The translations under genes were made by a program, and so were the position numbers. From JALORV01 sp035429805 (GTDB lineage: Bacteria > Pseudomonadota > Gammaproteobacteria > Burkholderiales > Burkholderiaceae_F): a stretch of DNA of 64,000 nt. Where the stretch lies: the NCBI GenBank assembly GCA_035429805.1, contig DAOMFL010000004.1, positions 1 to 64,000 of the forward strand, read 5' to 3'. This document shows positions 27,976-36,576 of the stretch, piece after piece (within the stretch, counting starts at the first letter, position 1; each line of letters starts with the position of its first letter). The notes below the pieces were generated by a model. It worked only from the letters and a program-made list of their open reading frames with translations. It did not search any database and was not told the DNA's origin.

Positions 27976-29159
27976 CGGGCCACCTCAGCCTGGCTCGCAT
28001 CATCACGTTCGTCGTGCTGACGCACGCCGCGTTCGGCGCGGCACGCGTAACCTCATCGCTGTACGCACTGTCGAACCGGGCCTCGACGTTCACCGTCGGC
28101 GTCGTGATGGCGCTCTTCGCACTGGTTCCGGCCTTGCTGGCGGTGCGAGCGGGGCGCTGGCTCGACCGCGCCGGACCGTACCGGCCGCTGCTGCTCGGCA
28201 CGGCGCTGATGACGTCCGGCGCGCTGCTGCCGGCGCTATTTCCGTATGCCACGGCTGACGTTGCGCCGCTGCTGGTGGCCGCGGCGCTACTCGGCACCGG
28301 ATTCATGTACGTGCAGATGACGGCGCAGAACCTGGTCGGCGTGCTGGCGGACCCGGCGCGCCGGCCGGCTGCCTTCTCGATGCTGGCACTCGGGTTCTCC
28401 ACTTCGGGTCTGATCGCCCCGGTGACGAGCGGTTTCATGATCGACGCCATCGGCCACCGCGCCACTTTCGCCGCTGTGTTCGTGCTGCTGGCGACGAGCC
28501 TGGCACTGCTGTACACGCAGCGCAGGCGGCTGCCCGGCCCGGAGGCGCACGCCCACGCGAGAGACGCCTCCGATCCATTCGAACTCATGCGGCATCCGGA
28601 CGTGCGCGCGGTGCTGATCGTCAGCGGACTGATCTCGATGGGCTGGGACATGCAGTCGTTCCTGATCCCGGTCTACGGCAACAGCATCGGCCTGGCGGCG
28701 TCGCAGATCGGCCTCGTGCTGGGCAGTTTCGCCGCGGCAACCTTTACGATTCGGCTGGCGATGCCCGCCCTGGCGCGCCGCTACCGCGAGTGGCAGGTGC
28801 TGCTGTTCACGCTGCTCGTGTCCGCGACCGCGTTCGCATTGATGCCGCTCTTCAAGTCGATGGTGCCGTTGATGGCTGTGGCCTTCCTGCTCGGACTCGG
28901 GCTCGGTTCGGCGCAGCCGAACGTGATGTCGCTGCTGCACGACCGTTCACCGAAGGGTCGCGTCGGCGAGGCGCTCGGCCTGCGCACGACGATCATGAAC
29001 AGCAGCCACGTCGTGCTGCCCCTCGTGATCGGCGCGTTTGGTTCCGTGCTCGGCGCGGCTGCGGGCTTCTGGATGATGGCCGTCGCGCTGGGCGGTGGCG
29101 GATGGAGCGCGCGGCGGCGCCTCAGGCTCGAGCGGCCGCACCGGGACCGGTCGTCATGA
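27972..29159 (+). CDS. MFS transporter
   Basis: 395-aa protein with twelve predicted membrane segments. Between TM2 and TM3 it has the MFS loop motif RAGRWLDRAGPYRP, and a long central loop follows TM6 (RRRLPGPEAHAHARDASDP). Drug-efflux or metabolite-export type; substrate unknown. ATG 27972 overlaps the EamA stop by 4 bp, and its own stop overlaps the ChaC start, so the three genes are one translationally coupled operon. Confidence 0.87.
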   Translation: MTGHLSLARIITFVVLTHAAFGAARVTSSLYALSNRASTFTVGVVMALFALVPALLAVRAGRWLDRAGPYRPLLLGTALMTSGALLPALFPYATADVAPLLVAAALLGTGFMYVQMTAQNLVGVLADPARRPAAFSMLALGFSTSGLIAPVTSGFMIDAIGHRATFAAVFVLLATSLALLYTQRRRLPGPEAHAHARDASDPFELMRHPDVRAVLIVSGLISMGWDMQSFLIPVYGNSIGLAASQIGLVLGSFAAATFTIRLAMPALARRYREWQVLLFTLLVSATAFALMPLFKSMVPLMAVAFLLGLGLGSAQPNVMSLLHDRSPKGRVGEALGLRTTIMNSSHVVLPLVIGAFGSVLGAAAGFWMMAVALGGGGWSARRRLRLERPHRDRSS

Positions 29160-29797
29160 CGGACGAGATCAGCCTGCCGCGCCGCCTGAGCTACGAGGAA
29201 CTCGAGCGGTCGCTCGACGCGTTCCTGCAGAGATGGGACGGCGAGCGTCCGCTCTGGGTCTTCGCCTATGGCTCGCTGATCTGGAAACCGGAGCTGTCGT
29301 TCGACGAACGCTGCGCGGCGCGCGTGCACGGTTACCACCGGCGGCTCTGCCTGTGGAGCACCATCAATCGCGGCACGCCCCAGTGCCCCGGACTCGTGGC
29401 AGGTCTGGATCGCGGCGGCTCGTGCGCCGGCATCGTGTTCCGCGTGCCCGCCGCCGCCGTGCGCAGCCAGTTCTCGCAACTCTGGCAGCGCGAGATGATG
29501 ATGAACTCCTACGAGCCACGCCACCTGGAGTGCCGCCTCGGCGACGGGTCCTTCGTCGAGGCGGTCGCGTTCGTCGTGCGGCGCGACGCGCAGAACTACA
29601 CCGGCCGGCTCGACGAGCGCGCAATCCTCGAAGTCTTCTCGCGCGGCAGCTGCGGGCGCTACGGCACGAGCCTCGACTACCTGGTCAACACGATCTGCGG
29701 TCTTCGTTCCCATGGCATCGTCGATCCGCATTTCGAACGGCTCGCGCGGCATGCGGGCGTCGACCCGCACATCTGGCTCGCACCCGCGGCTGCCTAG
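29156..29797 (+). CDS. ChaC-family gamma-glutamylcyclotransferase
   Basis: 213-aa cytosolic enzyme. The substrate loop is VFAYGSLIWKPE, matching the ChaC [FY]GSL motif, and the later GRLDERAILEVFSRGSCG region contains the expected catalytic Glu. ChaC proteins split glutathione into 5-oxoproline and Cys-Gly. ATG 29156 overlaps the MFS stop. Its own stop codon TAG is part of the TAGAAT hexamer proposed as the pdxH -10. Coupling to two exporters suggests a thiol or peptide-related role, by inference. Confidence 0.9.
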   Translation: MTDEISLPRRLSYEELERSLDAFLQRWDGERPLWVFAYGSLIWKPELSFDERCAARVHGYHRRLCLWSTINRGTPQCPGLVAGLDRGGSCAGIVFRVPAAAVRSQFSQLWQREMMMNSYEPRHLECRLGDGSFVEAVAFVVRRDAQNYTGRLDERAILEVFSRGSCGRYGTSLDYLVNTICGLRSHGIVDPHFERLARHAGVDPHIWLAPAAA

Positions 29798-29800
29798 AAT
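29795..29800 (+). promoter_or_regulatory. Candidate -10 (TAGAAT) of pdxH, overlapping the chaC stop
   Basis: TAGAAT includes the ChaC TAG stop and lies exactly 6 nt before the pdxH ATG at 29807. The mRNA would be leaderless. No Shine-Dalgarno sequence fits in the gap. Confidence 0.45.
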
Positions 29801-29806
29801 CACCCC

Positions 29807-30442
29807 ATGGACGAGATCGCACGCATCCGCACCGACTACAAGAAAGGCGCGCTGGACGAGGAGCACGCCGACGCCGACGCGATGCGGCAGTTCGGCCGCT
29901 GGTGGGACGAGGCGCTGAACTCGAACTTGCCCGAGGTGAACGCGATGACGCTCGCAACCGCCGACGACAGCGGCATGCCATCAGCCCGCGTCGTGCTGAT
30001 GAAGGGCTACGACGAACACGGCTTCGTCTTCTACACGAACTACGAGAGCCGCAAGGGGCGCGAACTGGCCCGGAACCCGAATGCCGCGCTGCTGTTCTTC
30101 TGGCCCGAACTCGAGCGGCAGGTCCGTGTCGAGGGCCGCGTCGATCGCATCGCGCCTGACGAATCCGACGCCTACTACCGCACCCGGCCGCTGGCGAGCC
30201 GAATCGGTGCCTGGGCCTCGCCGCAGAGCGAACCGATTCCCGGCAAGGCGTGGCTGCTGGCAAGGGCGGCCGAAATGGGCCTGCGGCACGGCCTCAACCC
30301 GGACCGCCCGCCACAATGGGGCGGCTACCGGCTGCGCCCCGACGTCATGGAGTTCTGGCAGGGTCGGCCGTCGCGCCTTCACGACCGCCTGAGCTATCGC
30401 CGCACTGCCGGCGGCTGGGACCGCGCGCGCCTCGCTCCCTGA
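29807..30442 (+). CDS. pdxH: Pyridoxamine/pyridoxine 5'-phosphate oxidase
   Basis: 211-aa FMN enzyme that makes pyridoxal 5'-phosphate, the cofactor of kynureninase and many other enzymes. Motifs: MTLATADDSGMPSARVVLMK (FMN-binding strand), FYTNYESRKG, and the C-terminal W-x-G-Y-R-L-x-P seen as WGGYRLRPD, followed by HDRLSYRR. Normal length. ATG 29807 is preceded by a -10-like hexamer instead of a ribosome site. Confidence 0.96.
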   Translation: MDEIARIRTDYKKGALDEEHADADAMRQFGRWWDEALNSNLPEVNAMTLATADDSGMPSARVVLMKGYDEHGFVFYTNYESRKGRELARNPNAALLFFWPELERQVRVEGRVDRIAPDESDAYYRTRPLASRIGAWASPQSEPIPGKAWLLARAAEMGLRHGLNPDRPPQWGGYRLRPDVMEFWQGRPSRLHDRLSYRRTAGGWDRARLAP

Positions 30443-30512
30443 TCCGCGTGTGCAGGAGATTGGGCCCGTTTTGCCCCCGCCGCGGTGCCATACCCGCACA
30501 GGCGTCAGCGGC

Positions 30513-30518
30513 TATCAT
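30513..30518 (+). promoter_or_regulatory. Candidate -10 (TATCAT) of the NarL-type regulator gene
   Basis: TATCAT 31 bases before the ATG at 30549. The leader, about 24 nt, carries GAGGGG as ribosome site. Confidence 0.35.
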
Positions 30519-30548
30519 CGGGCATTCGGAGTTTGAGGGGACTTTCGG

Positions 30549-31220
30549 ATGAGCGAGCAGCCGATTTCGATCATCATCGTCGAGGACGAGCCCGAGTTTC
30601 GACGTCGCTTCGTCCAGATCGTCGAGAACGAACCGAGCATGAAGCTGGTGGGCGTGGCCTCCAACAAGCGCGAGGCCCAGGCGATCATCGACAGGGAAGG
30701 CTTCGATGTGATGCTGATCGACCTCGGGCTGCCTGATGGCAGCGGCATCGAACTGATCCGCCAGGTCAGCCAGAAGAAGCCCGACGTCGACATCATGGTC
30801 GTCACGGTCTTCGGTGACGAGCAGCACGTCGTGTCGTCGATCGAGGCCGGTGCCACCGGATACATCCTGAAGGACTCGGCTCCGGCCGATGTCATCTCGT
30901 GCATCCGCCTGCTGCGCGCGGGCGGCTCTCCGGTCAGTCCGGTGGTGGCCCGCAGCGTGCTGCGCGCGATCCGCAACCGCATGGGCACCACCGCGCCGGC
31001 GCGTGTGCAGGGCGCGGAATCGAACCCGCTGTCGGCCCGCGAAACCGAGATCCTGCAGCTGCTCGCCAAGGGCATGAGCTTCAACGAGATCGGCGAGATC
31101 CTCGGCATCTCGCCGCACACCGTCACCGCGCACATCAAGAAGATCTATCGCAAGCTCGCGGTGCACTCCCGCGGCGAGGCCGTGTACGAGGCCACGCAGA
31201 TGGGGCTGCTGCGCAGTTGA
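30549..31220 (+). CDS. NarL/FixJ-family response regulator
   Basis: 223-aa regulator. The receiver has acidic EDE at 12-14, phospho-Asp D58 in VMLIDLGLPDGSG and Lys in YILKDSAPA. The C-terminal LuxR-type HTH is LSARETEILQLLAKGMSFNEIG followed by SPHTVTAHIKKIYRKL. Cytosolic transcription factor; the regulon is unknown. The downstream sensor kinase of the matching HisKA_3 type is its likely partner and starts around the stop codon. Confidence 0.94.
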   Translation: MSEQPISIIIVEDEPEFRRRFVQIVENEPSMKLVGVASNKREAQAIIDREGFDVMLIDLGLPDGSGIELIRQVSQKKPDVDIMVVTVFGDEQHVVSSIEAGATGYILKDSAPADVISCIRLLRAGGSPVSPVVARSVLRAIRNRMGTTAPARVQGAESNPLSARETEILQLLAKGMSFNEIGEILGISPHTVTAHIKKIYRKLAVHSRGEAVYEATQMGLLRS

Positions 31221-31261
31221 GTTCCGCAGCCGCCGGGGGTGGCGCCGACGGGGGCCATGGC

Positions 31262-33187
31262 GTGCAGTCCGGCCGCATGCGCGTGGCCGGTCTGATCCGC
31301 GCAGCGCTGCTGCTGCTCGCGTGCGGCCTGATGCTGTCGCCGGCGCGCGCCGACGACGCCAAGGGCGTCTGGCGCATCGACTTCCTCGCCGGCCAGCGCA
31401 GTGCCATGCCCGCCGCCGATGCCGCCTGGCAGGCCCACGGCCTGCCGATGCGCTGGACGTCATCGGGAGCGGCCACGCAGGGCCTGTGGCTGCGGCTCAG
31501 GTTCGACGTCACCGCGCCTCCCGCCCAGGGCTGGGGCCTGCTGCTGCAGCGGCTGCCGAGCGGCGGCACCGTGTTCCTCAATGGGCGCATGGTGGCCGAC
31601 CTCCCGACCGACACCGACACGCAACGGGTCCGGTGGCGACGTCCGCATCTCGTCAACCTGCCGGCTGATTTCCTGCGCGTCGGAAGCAACGAGGTGTTGA
31701 TCCATACCTCGTACGGCAGCGGCGTTCACGGTCTCGGCGCACTCCGGGTCGGACCGACCACCGAACTGCAGCCGCTTTACAGCCGCGAGTTCTTCGTCAG
31801 CCACACGCTGCGCTGGATCTCGCTGGCGCTGACGACGCTGCTCGCGGTGGGATTCGCCGCGCTGTGGCTGCGACGCCGCAGCGAGCACCTGTTCGGAATG
31901 CTGGCCCTGATCTCGATTTTCTGGGCGCTGCGGTCGCTGGACTCCGTCTTCGAGGTGCTGTCCGACGACGCGTATTTCGTGAGCCGGTTCCTGTTTTACC
32001 TCGGTACCGGTGCATTCGCCGCACTCGCGACGATCACGATGTGGCGGCAGAGCGGGCGCAAGCGGGGCCGGACCGAGTTCGGCATCGCGGTCCTGGCCGC
32101 GATGGGCCCGCTGCTCTACCTGCTGTCGGGCGACACCTTCGACCTGACCGCGGGGCCGCTGTGGCTGGCGATCATGCTCGGCGCTCTGGCGCTCGGCGTG
32201 CTGTCGCTGACGCGGCGCGCCTTCGGCGAGACCACGCTGATGGTGCGGTTCATCGTCACGGCACTCGTCATCGCGCTGGCCGCGGCGATACACGACTACC
32301 TGGTCGGCATCGGCGTCCTCGACTTCGCCAGCCCGGCGTTGCTGAACATCGCCACGCCACTGCTCGTCATCGCACTCGGCGCGGCGCTGATCGACCGCTT
32401 CGTGCGTTCGCTCGCGGAAGTCGAGAAGACCAACGCCGATCTCGAGACCCGCATCCACGAGCGCGAACAGCTGCTGAAGCGCAACTTCGACAGGCTGCGC
32501 GACAGCGAGCGCGTGAAGGCGAGCGCGCAGGAACGCCAGCGCATCATGCAGGACATGCACGACGGGCTCGGTTCGCAGCTGCTGTCGTCGCTGATGCTGG
32601 TGGAGCGCGGCGCGATGACCAACGAGCAGGTCGCGCAGATCCTGCGCGAGTCGATCGACGACATGCGGCTGGCGATCGACGCGCTGGCGGCGGACGACGC
32701 CGGCCTGCTGTCGGCCCTCGGCAACATGCGCTTCCGCATGGAACCGAGGCTGCGGGCCGCGGGAATGGAACTGCAGTGGGACGCGCGCAACCTGCCCGAG
32801 GAAGTCGACATCGACTCGAACGCGGTGCTGCCGGTGCTGCGCATCGCGCAGGAAGCGCTGACGAATGCGATCAAGCACAGCCGCGCGCGGGTCGTCCGCG
32901 TATCGCTCAGCGTCGACCATGACGGCGATTCGCAGTGGCTGTCGATCCGCATCACCGACAACGGCCGCGGCCTCGCGGCCACCGGCAACATCGCCGGCCG
33001 CGGGCTGCTGAACATGAAGAGCCGCGCCGGACGCATCGGCGCATTCCTCAAGGTCGAATCCGTCCCGGGCGCAGGAACCATGATCCTGCTGCGCCTGCCG
33101 CTCAGCCCGTCCCCGGGCCCGACCACGCGCGCCATGCAGCTTTCGCTCGACACCGAGGCCGTCATCGAGCAGATGCGCCGGGAATAG
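31262..33187 (+). CDS. Sensor histidine kinase with 7TM sensory module (NarL-partner type)
   Basis: Roughly 640-aa sensor. A signal peptide (ending SPARADD) leads a periplasmic beta-sandwich of about 150 residues that resembles 7TMR-DISM extracellular domains, followed by seven membrane helices. Next come a coiled coil (SLAEVEKTNADLETRIHERE), a HisKA_3 domain with MQDMHDGLGSQL carrying the phospho-His, and HATPase_c with EALTNAIKHSRA and DNGRGL. The start is uncertain: GTG 31262, ATG 31277, or TTG 31217 overlapping the regulator stop. Signal and regulon unknown. Confidence 0.88.
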   Translation: MQSGRMRVAGLIRAALLLLACGLMLSPARADDAKGVWRIDFLAGQRSAMPAADAAWQAHGLPMRWTSSGAATQGLWLRLRFDVTAPPAQGWGLLLQRLPSGGTVFLNGRMVADLPTDTDTQRVRWRRPHLVNLPADFLRVGSNEVLIHTSYGSGVHGLGALRVGPTTELQPLYSREFFVSHTLRWISLALTTLLAVGFAALWLRRRSEHLFGMLALISIFWALRSLDSVFEVLSDDAYFVSRFLFYLGTGAFAALATITMWRQSGRKRGRTEFGIAVLAAMGPLLYLLSGDTFDLTAGPLWLAIMLGALALGVLSLTRRAFGETTLMVRFIVTALVIALAAAIHDYLVGIGVLDFASPALLNIATPLLVIALGAALIDRFVRSLAEVEKTNADLETRIHEREQLLKRNFDRLRDSERVKASAQERQRIMQDMHDGLGSQLLSSLMLVERGAMTNEQVAQILRESIDDMRLAIDALAADDAGLLSALGNMRFRMEPRLRAAGMELQWDARNLPEEVDIDSNAVLPVLRIAQEALTNAIKHSRARVVRVSLSVDHDGDSQWLSIRITDNGRGLAATGNIAGRGLLNMKSRAGRIGAFLKVESVPGAGTMILLRLPLSPSPGPTTRAMQLSLDTEAVIEQMRRE

Positions 33188-33202
33188 GCCGGGCGCGGGA
33201 CG

Positions 33203-33208
33203 TAGACT
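33203..33208 (+). promoter_or_regulatory. Candidate -10 (TAGACT) 7 nt before the DUF72 ATG
   Basis: TAGACT followed by gcgcggc and the ATG at 33216; geometry of a leaderless start. No Shine-Dalgarno sequence. Confidence 0.4.
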
Positions 33209-33215
33209 GCGCGGC

Positions 33216-34268
33216 ATGTCGCGTGCCGTCCCGCCCGATTCACTGTTCGACGACGATGCGGACGGCGGCATTGCGCGCGCAGCCACGGCGGGCACGGTCG
33301 CTCCGGCCTGGCTCGACGAGGGTCTGTTCCAGCTGGGGCGGCAACTGCCGCAGAGCGTCTACCTCGGCACGTCGTCGTGGAGCTTTCCCGGCTGGCAGGG
33401 CATCGTCTACTCGCGCCAGTACACCGAAGTGCAGCTGGCGCGCACTGGACTCGGCGCGTATTCGCAGCATCCGGTGCTGCGCACCGTCGGCATCGACCGC
33501 AGTTTTCACCAGCCGCTGACCGCGCACGACTACGCACGCTACGCGAGCCAGGTACCGGAGTCGTTCCGCTTCGTGGTGAAGGCGCCGGCCATCGTCAGTG
33601 ATGCCGTCGTGCGGCGGGAGCGCGGCGCACCGAGCGACCCCAATCCGGCCTTCCTCGATCCAGCGGCGGCGCTCGACCTTTTTGTCGGCCCCGCGCTCGA
33701 AGGCCTCGGCGATCGTGCCGGCCCGCTGGTATTCCAGATGCCGCCGCTGCCGCGCGAATGGACCCAGGGCGATGCCGGTGCAGCCACGATCGAACGGATC
33801 GGCGCGATGCTGGCCCGGCTGCCGCAGCAGGTGGACGCTCGCACGCCAATTTACGCCGTCGAACTGCGCAACCCGGAACTGTTCACACCCCGTTTCGTGC
33901 GCATGCTGCGCGAGCACGGCGCGCGCCTGTGCGTCGGCATCCACGCGCGCATGCCGCCGGCAGCGCGGCAGAGCGCCGCGTTGCACGCAATGGACTCGAC
34001 CGAAGAGGAAGGCGATGACTGGCGCATGAAGGGCCCGCTGGTGGTGCGCTGGAACCTGGCGAGCGGCTTCCGCTATGAAGACGCGAAGAATCGCTATGCG
34101 CCATTTGACCGCATCATCGATCCCGACATCCCGACGCGCGGCACGCTGGTCCATCTTGTGCACGTCGCGCTGAGGAGCGGACAGCCGGCCTACATCATCG
34201 CCAACAACAAGGCCGAGGGCAGCGCCCCGCTGACAGTCATCGAACTCGCCAGGGCGATCGTCGGCTGA
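33216..34268 (+). CDS. DUF72 (YecE-like) family protein
   Basis: 350-aa protein of the DUF72 family, a TIM-barrel-like fold of unknown reaction. Family motifs are seen: YLGTSSWSFPGWQGIVYS near the start, then HPVLRTVGIDRSFHQPL, FRFVVKAPAIVSD and FQMPPL. An N-terminal extension of about 45 residues is longer than in E. coli YecE. No operon partner; the convergent apbE gene ends 9 bases away. Biochemical role unknown. Confidence 0.88.
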   Translation: MSRAVPPDSLFDDDADGGIARAATAGTVAPAWLDEGLFQLGRQLPQSVYLGTSSWSFPGWQGIVYSRQYTEVQLARTGLGAYSQHPVLRTVGIDRSFHQPLTAHDYARYASQVPESFRFVVKAPAIVSDAVVRRERGAPSDPNPAFLDPAAALDLFVGPALEGLGDRAGPLVFQMPPLPREWTQGDAGAATIERIGAMLARLPQQVDARTPIYAVELRNPELFTPRFVRMLREHGARLCVGIHARMPPAARQSAALHAMDSTEEEGDDWRMKGPLVVRWNLASGFRYEDAKNRYAPFDRIIDPDIPTRGTLVHLVHVALRSGQPAYIIANNKAEGSAPLTVIELARAIVG

Positions 34269-34277
34269 ATCCGTGCC

Positions 34278-35171
34278 TCACGCCGAGTGACGCCCGCCGC
34301 CGGCATCGATCGCGAGGTAGCGCACGCCCTGCGCCTGCAGGAACGCGAGCGCCTCGCCGACCGGATGCAGCATCGCAATGGTGGCGCACGCGCCGGCCGC
34401 CACCGCCAGCGGCGCGACCACCGACACCGACTGCCAGTAATCGACCGGCCAGCCAGTGCGCGGGTCCATGACGTGGCAATAGCGGCGGCCGCCAGCGATG
34501 AAGTAGCGCTCGTAGTCACCGGACGTCGCCATCGCGCCGTGCGCGACGTCGAGCCGGGCCAGCGTGGCTCCCGGGCGGCCGCGCGGATCCTGCACCGCGA
34601 TGCGCCACGGCGAGCCATCGGGCGCCGGCCCGAGGACGCGTATGTCACCGCCGAGATTGACGAGCCCGTGCGCAACGCCACTTTCGATCAGCAGCGCGCC
34701 GGCACGATCAGCGGCGTATTCCTTGCCGATGCCACCGAAGTCGATCTCCATGCCTCGCTGCGGCAGGCGCACGCGGCTGGCGTGCCATTCCACCTGCGAC
34801 CATCCGATCAACGGCAGCACTGTGTCGATCGCGTGCTGTGACGGCACCTTCTGCGCCTTGAAGTCCCACACGAGGCGCAGTACGCCGCTGGTGAGATCGA
34901 AGCGTCCGCCACTCTGTGCATGAAGTGCGGCACCGAAGTCGATGAGGCCGGCGGTCTCGGCGTCGACCATGATCGCGTCGCCGCCGGCCGCGCGATTGAT
35001 TGCCGTCGTCACGCTGTCGTCGCGATAACGCGAGTATTTCGCTTCGATCCGCTTCACCTCGGCGATCGCGACGTCGGCCCAGGCGCGTGCTGTCGCCGCA
35101 TCGGGCGCGTGCAGCCGCAGCTCGCAGCGCGAAGCCATCGCCTGAAACTCGAAGGTGTATGGAGCCTGCAT
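34278..35171 (-). CDS. apbE: FAD:protein FMN transferase (ApbE family)
   Basis: 297-aa flavin transferase that links FMN through a phosphoester to a Ser/Thr in extracytoplasmic proteins. Motifs: SRYRDDSVTTAINRAAGG, GGIGKEYAADRAG and NLGGDIRVLG, and Mg2+/FAD-binding residues in VMDPRTGWPVD. The start MQAPYTFEFQAMASRCELRL is at 35171. No clear signal peptide, which is unusual because most ApbE enzymes are exported. The upstream TlpA, DUF4266 and DUF3570 genes on the same strand form its natural cluster, separated by a 232-base hairpin-rich gap. Confidence 0.92.
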   Translation of the reverse strand: MQAPYTFEFQAMASRCELRLHAPDAATARAWADVAIAEVKRIEAKYSRYRDDSVTTAINRAAGGDAIMVDAETAGLIDFGAALHAQSGGRFDLTSGVLRLVWDFKAQKVPSQHAIDTVLPLIGWSQVEWHASRVRLPQRGMEIDFGGIGKEYAADRAGALLIESGVAHGLVNLGGDIRVLGPAPDGSPWRIAVQDPRGRPGATLARLDVAHGAMATSGDYERYFIAGGRRYCHVMDPRTGWPVDYWQSVSVVAPLAVAAGACATIAMLHPVGEALAFLQAQGVRYLAIDAGGGRHSA

Positions 35172-35197
35172 CACGTGAGCCGCGATGCTACCGAGTT

Positions 35198-35392
35198 GCC
35201 CCCGCTCCCGCGGGGGCGGGGCCGGCGAGCGAGTCGTGCGGTTGTATCCCGGCAGCGCCCCCGGCCGCTCCGAAGCAGAGCGACCGATCTGCCTTTCCGG
35301 TCCGTGTGCTGGTGCGACCGCGCAGCGGTCGCGTACACGAGGAACGAATCGCCACCTGCGTGCGTGCGGCCGCGTCGCGGTCGCGCACACGG
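35198..35392. repeat. Hairpin-rich intergenic region with two REP-like units
   Basis: Between apbE and the DUF3570 gene. First, a perfect 8-bp stem with TCCC loop (35198-35217). Then REP-like unit A: GCGACCGC-GCA-GCGGTCGC at 35314-35332, followed by GTACACGAG. Then a degenerate unit B: GCGGCCGC-GTC-GCGGTCGC at 35366-35384, followed by gcacacgg. Unit A shares loop and flank with the pair at 56.9-57.1 kb. No T-run, so these are not standard terminators. No gene lies in this gap. Confidence 0.75.
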
Positions 35393-35403
35393 GGGCCGCC
35401 CGC

Positions 35404-36576
35404 CTAGAACCGCCTCGTGACGCCGACCTGGTAGATCTGTGCCTTGAAGGTCTCGAGCCCCGGGCTGCCCTCGCCGCCCAGCCGCCAGTCCGCGCGCTGC
35501 TCGTAGTACTCGGCCTTGCCGTCGATGATCCAGCCACCCGCCAGCGTCTTCGATACCTTCAGGCCGGCCGTGATGCCGCCGAACGCCGAGAGTCGCTGGT
35601 CCGAGGTGTAGATCCCGTTCGGATCGTTCAGGTACCCCGGCGGAAACGGTGCCCCCAGGATCGGGTCGTAGACCGGGTCGTAGTAGAACCACGCGGCGCT
35701 CTGCGTCGTGTAGCGCAGGTTGGGCGTCAGCACCCAGCCATCGGGCAGCGTCTGCGCCCACTCGGCCGTGACCGTGTTGGCGGTGACTTCCCAGTCGTCC
35801 CTGTAGTAGCGGTACGACAGCCGCAGCGTCGCATTCGGACCTTCGAAGAAGTGATTCCAGCGTGCCAGCAGAGCGAGCTGGTCGCGCGTCGTCGGACGAT
35901 TGTCGACGCCCCAGTAGGCCTTGTACGGATCCGTCAGGTAGCCGCTCTGGTGCTGGTAGTAGACGTTGAATTGCCCGATGTCGTTCGGCGTGAACACCTG
36001 CGAGACACCGACGATCGCGTCGTAGCTGCGCTTGTAGTACGTCGTCGGCGTGCCCACGGTCGGAAAGACGTCGTCGCCCGAGTAACCGCCGCCGATCGTG
36101 AAGGTCGTGTTCTGGTCCGGCGTCGCATGGCGGATCGTGACGCCGCCTGCCGTCGACCGGTAATCGTCCTCGGTCGAGTAGGCCGCCCGGACCGCCACTG
36201 ACGTGCGATTCTCGAAGTATTTGGTGACCGTGAAGTCGACCGCGGTGCGGGCGTCATGGATGCCCTTGCCCGAAGCGCCCGACAGCGTCGTGTGGTAGTA
36301 GGGCGAGGCCCCCGAAATGCTGTCGTAGACCGCGCCGATCTCGAACACCCAGTCGTCGGTGATCGGTGCCAGCAGGTACAGTGCGGGCGACTTGATCGTC
36401 ATGCGGTCGCCCGATTCCTGATAGTCCTTGTAGTACAGGAACTTGAACTGGACCAGCGTGGCGTTCGGCGCCGTCACCTGCGCCTGCACAGCGCCGGGCA
36501 GCAGCCCGGGCAATGCCAGGGCCGCGGCCAGCACGGCTCCGTTGGCGGGGGTGGTGTTCGCAGAGATCTTCATCAT
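35404..36576 (-). CDS. DUF3570 outer-membrane beta-barrel-like protein
   Basis: 390-aa exported protein. Signal peptide ends LLPGAVQAQ at residue 33; the rest is alternating aromatic/polar beta-strands ending in a terminal Phe (VGVTRRF), as expected for an outer-membrane barrel. Residues 85-91 are DSISGAS and 99-102 SGAS; the first matches the D-x-x-S/T-G-A-S/T motif modified by ApbE. ATG 36576 overlaps the DUF4266 stop (TGATG). It is the third gene of the TlpA-DUF4266-DUF3570-ApbE cluster. Biochemical role not established. Confidence 0.85.
   Translation of the reverse strand: MMKISANTTPANGAVLAAALALPGLLPGAVQAQVTAPNATLVQFKFLYYKDYQESGDRMTIKSPALYLLAPITDDWVFEIGAVYDSISGASPYYHTTLSGASGKGIHDARTAVDFTVTKYFENRTSVAVRAAYSTEDDYRSTAGGVTIRHATPDQNTTFTIGGGYSGDDVFPTVGTPTTYYKRSYDAIVGVSQVFTPNDIGQFNVYYQHQSGYLTDPYKAYWGVDNRPTTRDQLALLARWNHFFEGPNATLRLSYRYYRDDWEVTANTVTAEWAQTLPDGWVLTPNLRYTTQSAAWFYYDPVYDPILGAPFPPGYLNDPNGIYTSDQRLSAFGGITAGLKVSKTLAGGWIIDGKAEYYEQRADWRLGGEGSPGLETFKAQIYQVGVTRRF

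Noticed and set aside
26895..29159. A single long plus-strand frame running through the EamA, MFS and ahpC promoter region
   Set aside because: Only its last part (27972 onward) is the MFS protein; the earlier part is a shadow of the EamA gene and the divergent promoter.
35198..35217. Terminator for the DUF3570 gene
   Set aside because: Perfect 8-bp GC stem but no T-run; treated as part of the hairpin-rich spacer.
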